Positions 47,142 to 59,654 of a stretch of DNA of 64,000 nt are shown here, piece by piece; position 1 is the first letter of the stretch, and the number at the start of each line of letters is the position of its first letter. A model generated the notes under the pieces. That model saw nothing but the letters and a program-made list of their open reading frames with translations. It was not told where the DNA came from and made no database searches. The stretch covers positions 295,127 to 359,126 of the forward strand of contig JH720299.1 in NCBI GenBank assembly GCA_000231825.2, in the 5' to 3' direction. This DNA comes from Tetrahymena elliotti 4EA (lineage: Eukaryota; Ciliophora; Oligohymenophorea; Hymenostomatida; Tetrahymenidae). The translations under genes and the position numbers were made by a program.

Positions 47142-50085
47142 TCATTTAGGTGTTTTATTCTTAAATATTTTATTAGGAGTAAATGAATCTATAAATTTAG
47201 TATTTAACTTTTAAAACTAAAAATTTGACTAAAACATATTTTCAGAGCAAATAGAAATAGAGCTATTGTATTCCTCTTTATTAAAAGCATTTTAAGCTTA
47301 ACCCTAAACTTACTACTATTAGCAGTGAATTATATTAGAAAATGCAATACTACAATTACTTTTTATCAAGTTTTTGCTTGTAGTATTGAATGTACTTGTC
47401 TTCTCTTTAAAATCACTGAAGTTATTTATGTGAATATATTCATTATTAGACTCTATCAAGCTTTTATCAAACAAACTATTTTAAAATATTTTCCATTCTC
47501 CATTATCAAAATTATCTAGTATTTCTATATTTTGATAAACATAAAAATGATATTCTAATCCCTAAATAAATTAAATAAAATTATTACATTTTTTTATAAA
47601 AAAAAGTCAAAATTATTTACATTATTTGTGTTACTTTTGATGTAAAAATTGTAAAATGGACCTAATTATCCTATTATCTGAAAATTATTCTTCCACCCCA
47701 GGAAGCTAAAACTTTAATATTCAGGTTTGCAAACTAAATTTTTTGAATCAACAATTTCTAGTAGGTAAATCAATTCACTCATTGACATTCCTCTACCCTG
47801 ATCTATTACAGATACTTTAAATATATCAGAGTATTAGTTTTCACCTTTTAATAGCTCTATAGAAATATGAATTTCTTTTTGATTAGAACTTGAATTTTTA
47901 CAACAAGAAATTTCTTCTGATTTCATGTTACACGAAAGAAAATTATTCATTTTACTCTCTTCCATTCTATTTGCTAAAATTTATTTAGAAAATCTTAAAC
48001 TATTTTATTATTTAAATTCAAATCTTTCTTAAATATGAAGAAATTGCTTATGGTTAAAGGATTTTCTAGGGATATTACTTTAACAGTTGCTTAAACTTTT
48101 GATTGAATTATCTATTAGATTCATCAAGACTTAATAAATGTATTCAATATATGTTCTAATTTAATTCGAAGAATTGCAATTTTTGAATTAAAATTTGAAA
48201 TCAATTTCATTAATTTTATCAAGATATCTAGAACTAATAAACGATTAAAATTATTCCAGAGATATTTAAGACACACTCACACTTTATAGCCTTATTTTAA
48301 ACTAGTTTTTCAATATTTTTCCATGATCTCTGTAGTTATAAAGTTAATTTATTCCCTAAGATATTACAGCCTTGACAAAATGTTGGTTTTATATATTAGC
48401 TAAAATACTTTGAAATCTCTCACCTTTATTATTAAATTTATTTCAATTTTTTTATAAATAATTAATTTATTTTAAATACCCAAATTTTTCTTTTTAAAAA
48501 TAATTATTATTAATGTTGTAAAAAAAAAATATTTTAAATTTATGAATAAAAAATAATAAGGAAATTTTTTTATGAAAGACTTTAAATGAAAAAGCTGATT
48601 TATAAGGTTTAGATTTTTCTTAATTTTCTATTTTTAATCATTATTTTATTTTTGTTTAAATTTTTGAAAGATAAAGAAAATATAAATTTTTGTGATTGAT
48701 AAATTATATAATATTAAAAAAAATGTATTTACCTGTGGTTTTACATAGCTAAAATAGATTATTTTATAAGCCTACATTCATTTCCTCTAAAGATTTAATC
48801 TTAATTTTTTAAGTTTTTTGACTTAGTACAAGGCAACAAAAATATTGAGTCTTAAAGCGATAGACAGTGACTCTTATAGAAATAATTTAATCTACATCTT
48901 GGCTAGTCTTATATACTCCATAAAAGAAATAATTTGTTTAGTGATTTTATTCCTATGAACCTGAACCAATGACATATTTATTTTTAACTCCATACTCTTT
49001 TTTTGCCTAATTTATAATATTAGAGCTTGCAGAATCTTTTTTTTTATTCAAGTGTTATTTAATTAAATAAATTATTTTATTTTCTAATGTATTTTTTTGG
49101 CAAGATTGAGATCTATAACTTATAGAATTTCTTTGATCAACTTCTTTAGAGCATTCTTTATAATCACTAATTTGATCAAATACTTGAACTTTTCTTGAGA
49201 AAGCTGTAAATTACTGTGCATTACTTATATTAAATTCTTTTTAAGCATGTTGATTAATCAAATCTAGCTTAATATTATTATCTTTTGGGCAATATTAAAC
49301 AGTAATTATATTCTAAAGAAGTCCCTTCTTAATTAACTACATCCATTCTCTTTCTCCATCCCTTAGTAAAAATGTTTATCTAAAGTTTTTTTGGTTTTCA
49401 TAATAAGCAAGCAAGACTAAGAGATGGATTGCAACAAATGTGTATTTGAGTATGTTGAATTCAGGAGTCCATAAAACAAAAAAATACCTAGTAATTTAAT
49501 AGATAAATCCAAATCATTTTTGTATAGATGTTATTAAGTTTGATATTAACTATGTAGAATAAATAAATTAAGAACACTCATTAATTAAAAATGCAATAAT
49601 AAAATGAATGAAATGATTGACAAAGTAAATATTTACAAAAGAAAGCTTATTATAGTCTAAGTAAATGTCATTATGAGATTTGAAGTTAAGAAAGAAGTTG
49701 TAATATGAATAATGTAAACAATAGCCCCAAAATAGAATTCAGTTCCTTTTAAGCTCATTTCATAATAACTGTTCTCTTATTTCCTAAATTAAAGCGTAAC
49801 ATACCCGCAGGCTGCTAAATTGAGTATAGTAATCCACAAATTGATATATCTTCTGTATTTTGAGACCAAGAAATAACAGCCAACTTGAAATACCAATAAA
49901 AGAGATTGCTCCATAAATTTTTCATAATTACCCTCAGTTAAAACAACGATTATATTTGGAATACCTATTAATGAAAAATAAAGCTTTTGTACTCTTAAGT
50001 AAGTGACACAATTAGTTTAAGCTACTTCTTTCTTAAATTTTTCTTCTAACTAGCTAGAACGAAATTAGAGTGTATATTTGTTCAT
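47142..50085 (-). CDS. Membrane PAS-like/GHKL-ATPase protein (histidine-kinase-like), copy 3
   Basis: Diverged third member; ATG at 50085, TGA at 47142-47144, multi-exon with donors matching copies 1 and 2. N-terminus MNKYTLQFRSSQLEEKFKKE, then several membrane helices (LYFSLIGIPNIIVVL, LLLVFQVGCYFLV, IVYIIHITTSFLTSNLIM). The PAS-like region contains KGLLQNIITVQY ... QIISIRVTVYRFKTQYFCCL. The linker keeps NYRDHGKILKNQFK. N box QVLMNLIDNSIKSL and G1 box DQGRGMSMSELI are present. The G2 position reads FLGWKNNFQIIGQLGPFYNF, and the ATPase ends KSNTNN|GLEYHFYVYQNIEIL across an intron. The tail is Ser/Asn-rich. The W-K-x-N-x-Q-I-I-G pattern replacing G-x-G-L-S is common to all three genes. It starts 744 bp from the divergent OSCA-like gene. 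Confidence 0.85.
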
Positions 50086-50829
50086 TTTAATTTTGGAGTA
50101 GACTATAAAGTCTTAAGTAGAAATAATTAGTGTATTTATTTACTTAATTACAGTCTTTTATCAAAGCACTTTATTATAATGTTAAATAAAACAAATACAT
50201 ACAATTTTAATACCTTCCAATATAATCACATTAAATTAAATTAGATTGAAAAGAATAATATTAATCAATCAAAAGTTTTAATGCTGAGAATTTTAAAATT
50301 TTAATAACATCTACATTAAAGTTGTGCTTTTCTTTATTGAAGTTATGGCTGAGGCTTTTATTTTTAAGTTAAATCTAATTTTGAATATTATCAATAATAA
50401 TTTTTACCTAAAATATATAGAATCTTTATAAAATAAATTATTAGATATTATCTGATCATTTAAAATAGATTTTAGTTCATGCTTTATTCAATAAAAAACC
50501 CTCTCAATTTTAATTGAAATAACAATCCTTTTGTTATCATTTAAAATTAATACAATATTATCTTCTCATTCTATGCTTTTTTCTTCGAATAATGTAAGTA
50601 ATTTTTTAAAAAATGTTCTTTTTAGTTAATTTATTTTATTAAAAAAATATCATCGATAGGATTTTTGAAGTTTTTCTGTGAGATAAAAAATAAATAGGCT
50701 GGTATTAAATGAGTGAATTGATTCTTTAAATAACAAATTCAATTATACTAAATCTTTTTTGTTTGATTAAAAAACGTAATTAAATTAGATTCTTTAGTAA
50801 AAATTAGATTAATAGAAGGAAGGTTAAAT
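50086..50829. promoter_or_regulatory. Divergent promoter region, kinase-like copy 3 / OSCA-like 1
   Basis: 744-bp AT-rich spacer between two start codons facing away from each other. It has no coding exon, so both promoters must lie in it. No specific element was recognised. Confidence 0.5.
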
Positions 50830-53184
50830 ATGTCAAAGCAAGATAAAAATTTTGATATTCCATTGCTACCAATAAATCATAGTGAGATATTGTAGACATA
50901 ATCAAATTCAAATTAATTAGGTTAAAGTTCAAAGCTTGATGGATTGAAATAGGCATCAACTATCAAGAGTTAAGAGCAAATTAGCAAAATGATTGAAGAT
51001 CTATATTGTAAAGTAGATTTTGATAAGATACCAGGAGACTTTACACTTGCAGAGGATCATAGAAAAGCTACGAGAGTAGGTCCTGAATTAAAAGAGCATG
51101 AAAAGAGAACACTCAATTTAGGTGATGACTGCAATAAGTGCGATTGTTGCGGAAGAAATGTAGAAAGAAAACCTTTGGATTTAAAGTGCAATATTACAGA
51201 TTTAAGCTTTTTAGGTTCTGGATTTCCTATGTTTTTTTAGTTTGTGAAGCTTGTTATACTTTATTTGGTGATAGTACTTTTATTTAGTGGATTATATAAT
51301 ATATTTTAGAATGAAAAAGGTGATGAATGCTAACCTGTTAATACAAAGCTTACATGTTATAAGAATTGGGTTAATGTTTATACTTTAGGAAATAGATCTA
51401 GTGATGAAGCCAGCATCTTTACTTAGCAATGGTTGAATCTTTTGACAATTTTTGCTTTAATTGGATTTATTTAATATATTATCTTTACACAGAGACAATT
51501 AGATTAGGTAGCTGATGAAGTATGTATTTCTCCAGGAGATTATACTGTTATGATTAGCAATATACCAATAGATATATAAGTTTAAGGATTTCCAAATATT
51601 GATTATGATGATGATTTGAAAGATTTTCTTGAGAATCGTTATTTGATTGGAATTCCTTTGAGAGTTGTTAGGGTTAATATGTGTTATAATTTGAGTGAAC
51701 TTTCTAAGCTTAAAGAGGAGAAAGAAAAAATCATTAAATAGAAACAAAAGTTTTTGAAGGAATAATATAAATTGTAGAACTTAGTAGATAAGTAGAGTAC
51801 ACAAGAATTTGATATGAAAATTTAATAATTAAATAAGGAAATTGAGAATTTTGAATTCAAAATGGGTGATGGCAAAGGTACTGAGTTCATGAAAAAGTAT
51901 TTTGTTGGTATTGCTCTTGTTACGTTTTAATCTGAACAAGAGAAAGAAGATTTAATAGAATTATCATAGAAAAGATAAATTATTTATAGAAAAAATGTAT
52001 TAAAAATCAGACAAGCACCAGAGCCAACTGAAATATTTTGGGAGAATTTAAACGTTTCTTTGATTAACAGAATCATTAGAATAGTAACAGCCATTTTTAT
52101 TGGCTTGATTTGTCTTTTATGCGGGTCTGTGATTGTTTATTTCTTGTGCTATGTATAATATCATTACACAAAAAATAGAAAAGAAGTTATGACTCTGAAA
52201 GAAAAAGCTGTTATTTAATCTTTCTCTTTTATGATTTCAACATTAATCTTTATAATTAATTTATGTCTTATTAAAGCAGTTAGAGAAGTAGTCAATTTTA
52301 AAAAATTGCACACAAGAACTAACTACAATTTAGCTTTTGCCTATTTCCTGTGTTTAGCTTAGTTTGTAAACAGTATTCTTATTCCATTATTAGTGAAGAT
52401 TATTCTTAATGATACAACATATTATTCTATGCTTTATAACAGAGCAGGTGTTTTGAATAACTAAAATAGTATCTTCCTCTTCAATACTTTTCTTCCTTTA
52501 ATTATGTTCATGTTAAGCTATCCAAACTTAATTAAAAACTATTTCAGAAAAAAAGCGATAAAAGATAAGGAAAAAAGTGTTCTGACTTAAAAGGAACTCT
52601 TCACTACTTTTGAAGAGCCTCCATTTATGATAGAGTTCTAGTATTCTTAAACTATGAGAACTCTTTTTATGACATTAGCCTATTGTACAGTTATGCCAAT
52701 TTGTATTTTATACTCAATTTTGGCATTAACAATTTAGTATTTCACATCAAAATATGACCTGATAAAGCGAAGAACAGTACCATATAATATGGGATCTTCT
52801 TTAAGCTATAATATGATAGAAATGCTCAAGATGTCTATTCTAATTTATTCTTTCTCTGCTTATTTCTTTATATAAATGACAACAGATACAGATTATTATG
52901 ATTTCCCTGCTTTAATAGGCGTGATTGTTGCTTTAGCTCATTTCTTTGTCCCCATTAAAATAATCAACTAACAGTACTTTTAAACTTAAAATTCTCCTCC
53001 AAACCAAGAATTGTATGATCAAGTTAAACTTAATTTTATCACAGACTATGATAGAGAAAATCCAGCAACCAAAAGATAAGCAACAATAGATTATCTAAAA
53101 ATCACTGAAAAAAAAGAATACTTTTAAAATGAGCTTTTAATCAGCCAGTTGATGACCTCTCAAGAAAACAACAACGACTCTTGA
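50830..53184 (+). CDS. OSCA/TMEM63-like mechanosensitive/osmosensitive channel, copy 1
   Basis: Intronless, 784 residues; ATG at 50830, TGA at 53182-53184. Architecture follows OSCA/TMEM63 (CSC1-like) channels. A long cytosolic N-terminus with a Cys cluster (CNKCDCCGRNVE, near residue 100) precedes the first membrane helices (VKLVILYLVIVLLFSGLY; LNLLTIFALIGFIQYIIF). An RRM-like cytosolic domain opens with SPGDYTVMISNIPID and has a coiled-coil insertion. The family hallmark APEPTEIFWENLNVS leads into the pore region, with LHTRTNYNLAFAYFLCLAQF, LPLIMFMLSYPNLIK, PPFMIEFQYSQTMRTLFMTL and the last helices. The short tail is Gln-rich. Members are dimeric cation channels opened by membrane tension. 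Closely related to the gene at 59655. The Cys cluster is not a usual part of the family. Confidence 0.85.
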
Positions 53185-54176
53185 AAAATAATCAACAAAA
53201 GTTAAAATAAAACATTAAATTTGTTTTTAAAAATATTTAAAAATAATTATTTTAATTAATTAAAAAAATTAACCAACTTCAAAATTAAACAAAAGAACTA
53301 AACTCAAAATTAAAATATTTATTTAAATATTTAATATAAATATTTGATTTACTTTGTATTTTAATGGTTTATTTTTTCATTCTAAGATTTATTAATAAAT
53401 TTTCTTTTCCTGTTTAATATTTTAAGATAGCTGTTTTAAAATAAACATATGTTGACTGAAGCAGATTAATTAACTTTCTTTACACTGATTAAAATTTTCG
53501 TAAATTTAAAGAATAATTCTAATAAAAAAATGACAAATATTAGCTAGTTTTTCGTTTGAAGGTTGATGAATTCATTTTCTTTTCAATGTTTAAAATTTTT
53601 AAATTTTGTTAAATATCTCTCATAAAAAATTAAAAAATGAAAAATATTAACTAGTTTTTCAGATCAATTAATTTTCATTTAAATGCTTAAAAATTTTTTA
53701 AACAATAAAATTCATAAAATCATGACAACAATATTCACTAGATTTTCTTTAAAATTCATAAAATCATGACAATAATATTCACTAGATTTTCTTTTCACTA
53801 TTTAAAATTTTAAAAATTAAAAAAATAAATCTAACAAAAGAATAATATTTATTTGTTAGTTTTTCTTTCTCAAGTTCTTTAATTAATTTTGATTAAAGAA
53901 AACTTAATCTTTTGTTTCACCTTTTAAATCAAAAAATTAATAAAAGAATCTTAGTTTCCTTTGTGCTTTGTGGAACTAAACAGCTTTATTGTAAAAATAA
54001 TTATTATTTTCTATGGAAATATTTTTTTTACATTTAACAGTTAACTTAAAAATATTAAACTGATTGATGAATTTTTTTATAAAAATAAATTTACTTTTTT
54101 TCAAAACATAAAAATACTTTATTTAATTAAGATTTTAAATCAAATTTATTTAAATTTTAATTTTCTAAGTAAATAT
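53185..54176. other. Convergent intergenic spacer
   Basis: AT-rich spacer between converging genes, with no exon. It contains a perfect-but-one 44-bp tandem duplication at 53707-53794 and related imperfect TTAACTAGTTTTTC-type motifs near 53545 and 53645. Confidence 0.6.
53707..53794. repeat. 44-bp tandem duplication
   Basis: Two adjacent 44-bp copies (53707-53750, 53751-53794) beginning AAAATTCATAAAATCATGAC and ending TAGATTTTCTTT, differing at one base. Confidence 0.92.
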
Positions 54177-55790
54177 TCATATCTTGATGATTGCTTCTTT
54201 GATCTCAATAAAATCATCTTTGGTATGCAAATGAATTAGAAATAAATATTATGTGTTAAGCAAAATTTAGGATGTATTTAGAAGTTTGTACTCTCCATTA
54301 GATATATCTAAAATTGAGTAAATACACTTCTGTAAGTGAATTTCAACATTGAGATCTAGTATAAAAAATGTTTTTCCATCAATAGTTTAGGTGTTTGATT
54401 CAAGGTTTCTATGACTGATGTAAAAAATATGTAGAGGGATTAGATTAAAATGGACCATATGGGCTAGTTAAATGCTATTTTTAAAATTCATATTGATATT
54501 TTAGCTATAAATTCTGATCTTAAATTAATATTGAAAGCTATTATTTAGATTTAAAGAAGCAAATTCCCAATCAAATATGTTAAGTTTACTAATTTTGATA
54601 CAGTCTCTTTTATTTTCTATCTAAAGATTGCAGATTTTTCCAGCAACAACTCCATTTAAAAAATCAAGATAAGGCAAAATGTTGATCTAATTTAAATAAA
54701 TTTTATTGAAGATAGATTTCTATTGCATTTATTCAAAATAAGCATTTTTCAAATTTAACTAACTAATTATCTAGTCTGAGAAGCATCTTTAATTAAGGTG
54801 GTTTGAAAATTGCATTTCTAAGAAAGACTTCACTTATTAGTCAACTTCATCTATTACCTCTGAAAAGGCATTAATTCTTAGAAATTTATCCTCACTAAGA
54901 TTACCTAAAGACTTCATAAATCTGTTTGTTTTTACTTCATCTTGCTTAATTTAATCAAAAGGGAATGACTGAAATAAGTACCTGTATTTTTAACAAAAAA
55001 CTTAGAATTAATCTAAAAATGACGACATGCAAAAGTTTGTTTAGTTAGAGATTAAATTGAAAATATCTTATTCATGCTAATTAATTATCTAGGCATTTTA
55101 CATTAAGCTATTATTCTAGTTTAAATTATTAAAAAAATTTATTGACTCAATAGAAGAAATCAATAAATTTTTTATATCTTGAGGCTAAGAAAAATTGATC
55201 TCCTGAAAATGTTGTTAGAATTTCTAAATCTTTTCTAAAAGAGCTGCTTAATTTACTTCTCTGTTTATGAATTATTCATTAATAAAACTCTAAAGATGAG
55301 CATTAGTTTTGTCGTTGTGGTTTTCTATAATATTTTTAAGTTTTTCTTTTCTAGATATCTCATCATAAACTTGAAATATTTTATCATATTCTCTTAATAT
55401 ATTTTTAAGCTTTTCTTAAGCAATATTATTTGCTCTATCAATTTATTTTAATGTTTCATTTTTTAATTCACTAAAATATTTATTGATATCATCCATAATT
55501 TAAAATAGTTTTATACTATATTAGTTGAGATTCTACTCACTGCTTTCATCAATATTATACTTTAAATAAAAATCTTCTTCCATCATAGGTGGAAAGTTAT
55601 TTATAATATTTTAGCTGCTGTCATATTCAAGTACTTCATTTAAATTTACTATGAATTATTGAGGATATTTCTTAAAGTTTTGTTTGCATTTAAAGCATAT
55701 AAATTCTGTCTAATCAGGCTTAATAAACAATTCAAAAGCCATTTGCTTATGATTCTTACAAAAGAATTATTTTTCTTTAACTTTTTCCAT
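54177..55790 (-). CDS. B-box-like zinc-finger, coiled-coil protein
   Basis: Intronless, 537 residues; ATG at 55790, TGA at 54177-54179. The N-terminus has Cys/His pairs spaced as in a B-box half (FFCKNHKQM ... FICFKCKQNF). Residues ~90-330 are helical, with Glu/Lys/Gln/Asn-rich stretches likely to form coiled coil (DDINKYFSELKNETLKQI, EKLKNILREYDKIFQ). The C-terminal ~200 residues are mixed beta-like sequence (CIKISKLNIFDWEFASLNL, TFFILDLNVEIHLQK) of unknown fold. B-box plus coiled coil recalls TRIM-like scaffolds, but no RING finger is visible. Similar N-terminal fingers occur in the gene at 0.2-2.8 kb. It lies on the opposite strand between the two OSCA-like genes. Function unknown. Confidence 0.82.
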
Positions 55791-58700
55791 AAATAAGTAG
55801 CGATAAATTTTTTTTATGAATTCTTATAATGCCTAACTAAAGAGATTTTTTTTTAATTATTATTATTAAGAAGCTAATAAGCAGATAAAATTTTAAGATC
55901 ATTTAAATATATGTTTATATATAGGCTGATTATAAAGTTTCAAATGTTTCTTTTTAAATTACAAAAACTATTTTCAATCCTTGATTTTGTATTTTTATAA
56001 ATTTTTAATAAACTTAGAAACGTTTAAAGGAAATTCAATCTATAATTATACTAATAAACTGTGGAGATAAACTTAAACAGATTAGCAATTTTTAAAGATA
56101 TTTTAAAAGATTATGAGTGTATTTATTGAAATAGAAAACCCATCTAGTAAAAATTACTTTGAGACAATTTTTAAAGGTAAAGTCTATATAAGCAGTTGTA
56201 GCCTTACTGAATATTTAGCATCCTTGTATACTTGAACAAACAATTATTGTATAATAGGGTGCAATATTTTTCCTATAGAAATTTTCATAAAAAATCAATG
56301 TAATATTTGAAGGGGGGTAATATTTTTTCTAATTTAAAATAGAAAAATTAGTTATTAAACATTTATTATTTTTTCCATAATAGTTATTTTAAATTAATTA
56401 AAAAAATAATACCAACAAATAAAAAGATAGACAAATAAATATGTTTTAATATTCGAATAAAATTTTTATTTGTTTTTTTAATTCAATTTAAAGATGTAAT
56501 TACTAAAGATTTAACATAAAATAATTTTATAAATTAAATAAATGTATGATAATATTCGTTAAATTATTTAAAAGCAACGAATGCTTCTCATTTCATTATT
56601 ATTCTAGGTGAAATGATTATATAACTAATCTTTAGGCTTTCATAGTATTTATTTTTGTTCTTTATGCAGCCACTTTACCAACATAATTGTTATTTTTAAA
56701 GAATTAAAATAAATATTAAATAAAGAAATATTTAATGAATGAGAAAAATAATAAAATTTGAATTAAATCTGAAAATAACAAATAAAAATGTATGAAAGAA
56801 GAGATATTGAGCCAAACAAACGATATCAAGTAAACCAACCACAATTAATCAGTTGCTAAAACTTTAAAGTCTTTATTTATCCTATCAATCCCTTAAAAAT
56901 CCATAATTAATATTGAAACACTATTTTTACCTTATGTCAAAGTCAAAGTTTAGATATTAAGGCACTATGCTAAGCCGGATCCTAATGTTTATGTGTCCAG
57001 TTCACCAATTAAATTGTACCTTTTATAGAATTAAAAATAAATATTGATTGAATAAAAAAATATTTAAAAGAATGAGAAAAATATATAAGAATAACACTAT
57101 TTTTACCTTAGGTCAAGAGCCAAATTTTATAATTTAACACTATGCTAAGCCAAATGCTAAAGCTTATGCACCCACTTAACCAATATTACTGTTACTTTTA
57201 AAGAATTATAAAAATAAATATTGATTTAATAGAGGAATATTTAAATGAATAAGAAAAATATTAAAATTTGATTCATCTAAAACAAGAAATAAGAATTTAT
57301 GAATGAGTAATAATCAAGCTGAACAAATAATATCAAGTAAACCAACCAAAATTAGTCAGTTGCTAAAAATTTAAAGTCTTTATTTATCATCAATTCTTCA
57401 AAAATGCATAATTAATATTGAAACACTATTTTTACAAAACAAGAATCAATGTTTAGAGATCAAAGTACTATGCTAAGCCAAATGCTAATACTTGTACATC
57501 AAATTGATCAATTTTATTGTGACTTTTATTGAATTTAAAAATAAATATTGATTGAATAAAGAAATATTTAAGTTTGAATAAAACCAGAAAAATGAAGAGT
57601 AATCAAGCTGTTAAGGAAACCAACATAAATTAGTCAGTTACTAAAAATTTAAAATCTTTATTAATCCTATCACTCCTTCAAAAATGCATAATTAATATTG
57701 AAACACTATTTTTACTTGAGGTCAAGAGTCAAAGTTTAGAGATTAGAGCACTATCCTAAACCAGATCCTAATCCTTATGCACCCATATCACGAATATTAG
57801 ACAGATTAAAAAACTATATAAAACATAAAATTAAGATGTATTCTGAGTGCATATCAATGCGCGATTACATGTATGTATGTATGTACATCAATTTTATTGG
57901 TACTTTTAAAGAATTATAAAAATAAATATTGGTTGAATAAAGAAATATTTAAAAGAGTGAGAAAAATATTTAAGTTTGAATAACAACAAATAAGAATTTA
58001 TGATGAGGAGCAATTGAGCTGAGCAAAAAATATCAATTAAACCAATAAAAATTATTTAGTTGTTAAAAATTTAAAGTCTTTATTTATATTATCATTCCTT
58101 CGAAAATGCATAATTAATATTGAAAAATATTTTTACCGTAGGTCTAGTGTCAAAGTTTAGAGATTAGAGTACTATGCTAAGCCAGATCCTAATGCTTATG
58201 TGCTCAGTTCACCAAAATAATTGTCCCTTTTATAGAATTAAAAATAAATATGGATTGAAGAAAGAAATATTTAAAAGAATGAGAAAACAATAAAATTAAT
58301 TCAAAACAACCAATTTTGTTTATCAATAAAAGAAGCTGTTAATTAAAATCATTTAATTAATATTGAAATATTGTTTAACCTTATAAAGAGATTTAATTAA
58401 TAGAAAGAAAACTAGTAATTTTACCTTAAATCAATATGAAGATTTTAGTAAGAAGCTAAATTAGAGTTTAGTAGCTTTTAATATAAAAATATTATAATAT
58501 ATCTAAAGAAATTGAAGTACTTCACTGAGATCTCTAAAATATTTTACATTTTCTAACAACATTTAATTCTTCGTTTTAATTTGCTTATTTCTCTAAATTA
58601 ACTAATTAACTTTTAAAAAGGATTTAATTAACTTTTTTAAAAAAGAGAATAATAATGTTGGATACTTTTTGTCAGTATCAATTTAAAAAAAAAATATATT

Positions 58701-59654
58701 TAAAAATTCACAAAACCTAATAGACATTACACCATCACTCCCATTATCAATCAAATAATTTTTTAAATGCTGAAAATTAAAAAAAATATTTTATCTTATA
58801 AAATAACGAGTTCAAGTAAATTGTTTAAAAAAAAATAAAAATACTAAATAATTTATTTAAAATTATAAAATTTCTTTTTTCTATTAAATAAAATATTTCA
58901 CGTAATTTATATATCATATTAAAAAAATAATTTTACCAAACACAAATTAAAAAAATATCTTAAAAAATCTTACTGCTTAGTTATACATTTTTGAATAAAG
59001 AAAGATTTTATTTTATCAGCCAAAAACTGACTAATTATATATTTTTAGTAGGTTTAATTGATATTTCTTAAATTTTTATTTAGTTTTTTAGATTTAATCA
59101 TGATTTTCTTGATTTAATATTTATTTTTATTTTTTAAAAGGGAAATAGTAATTGATGAAATAGTTGCTCAAAGAGTAAGATCAAGGAAAAATATTAGAGG
59201 AATTAATATTAGATTATTGAAATTATTATTACTTCCAAATAAAAATTGCACTTTACCTTATTTTTAAATCACAGAATGACTATCATTAATTTAATAATTG
59301 ATTACAGTTATTTTTTAGAAAAATATTAAATTAATTTAAACATAAATAAGATACTAAAATTTTTTTTTTATGACTTGCTTAATTTTGTATGTTATCTATT
59401 AAAATTAAATGTTTAGTTATTTCTGTTAATGTAAAATAACTCCATTCTTTTTTTTAATGATAAAAGAAGATATATCCAAAATTAAAATTACAAATCATTT
59501 TTGAAGAATTTCTAAATTTTCCAAAAAAATAATCATAAAGTATTTCATTCTATCTATTTGTACATTTCTTTAAAAGAAAAAACAATTAGGGTTTTTTTAA
59601 TTTTTAAGAATATTAATTGGATTATTTTTAATTAAAAACGTTGTTGAAATAAAT
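55791..59654. other. Intergenic spacer with tandem array
   Basis: 3.9-kb spacer upstream of two divergent genes. 56690-58400 is a degenerate tandem array (separate entry). The flanks are AT-rich without a convincing gene; a short exon-like stretch at ~59143-59220 lacks partners. Confidence 0.55.
56690..58400. repeat. Degenerate tandem array, about 325-bp unit, 5-6 copies
   Basis: The landmark CTTTTAAAGAATTA...AAATAAATATTG recurs near 56693, 57021, 57194, 57522, 57902 and 58226: spacings 328, 173, 328, 380 and 324. So the base period is about 325 bp, with one half-length copy and one copy carrying a ~55-bp insertion (57810-57890, ending in an ATGT microsatellite). Each full unit also has AATATTGAAACACTATTTTTAC, CACTATGCTAAGCCAGATCC and a segment with TAAACCAACC or a variant. 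Confidence 0.85.

Noticed and set aside
47325..47519. 64-codon plus-strand ORF
   Set aside because: Antisense to the C-terminal coding exon of the third kinase-like gene.
59143..59220. Exon-like stretch reading MKQLLKEQDQGKILEELILDY
   Set aside because: Too short, no matching upstream exon, and adjacent frames are equally open.
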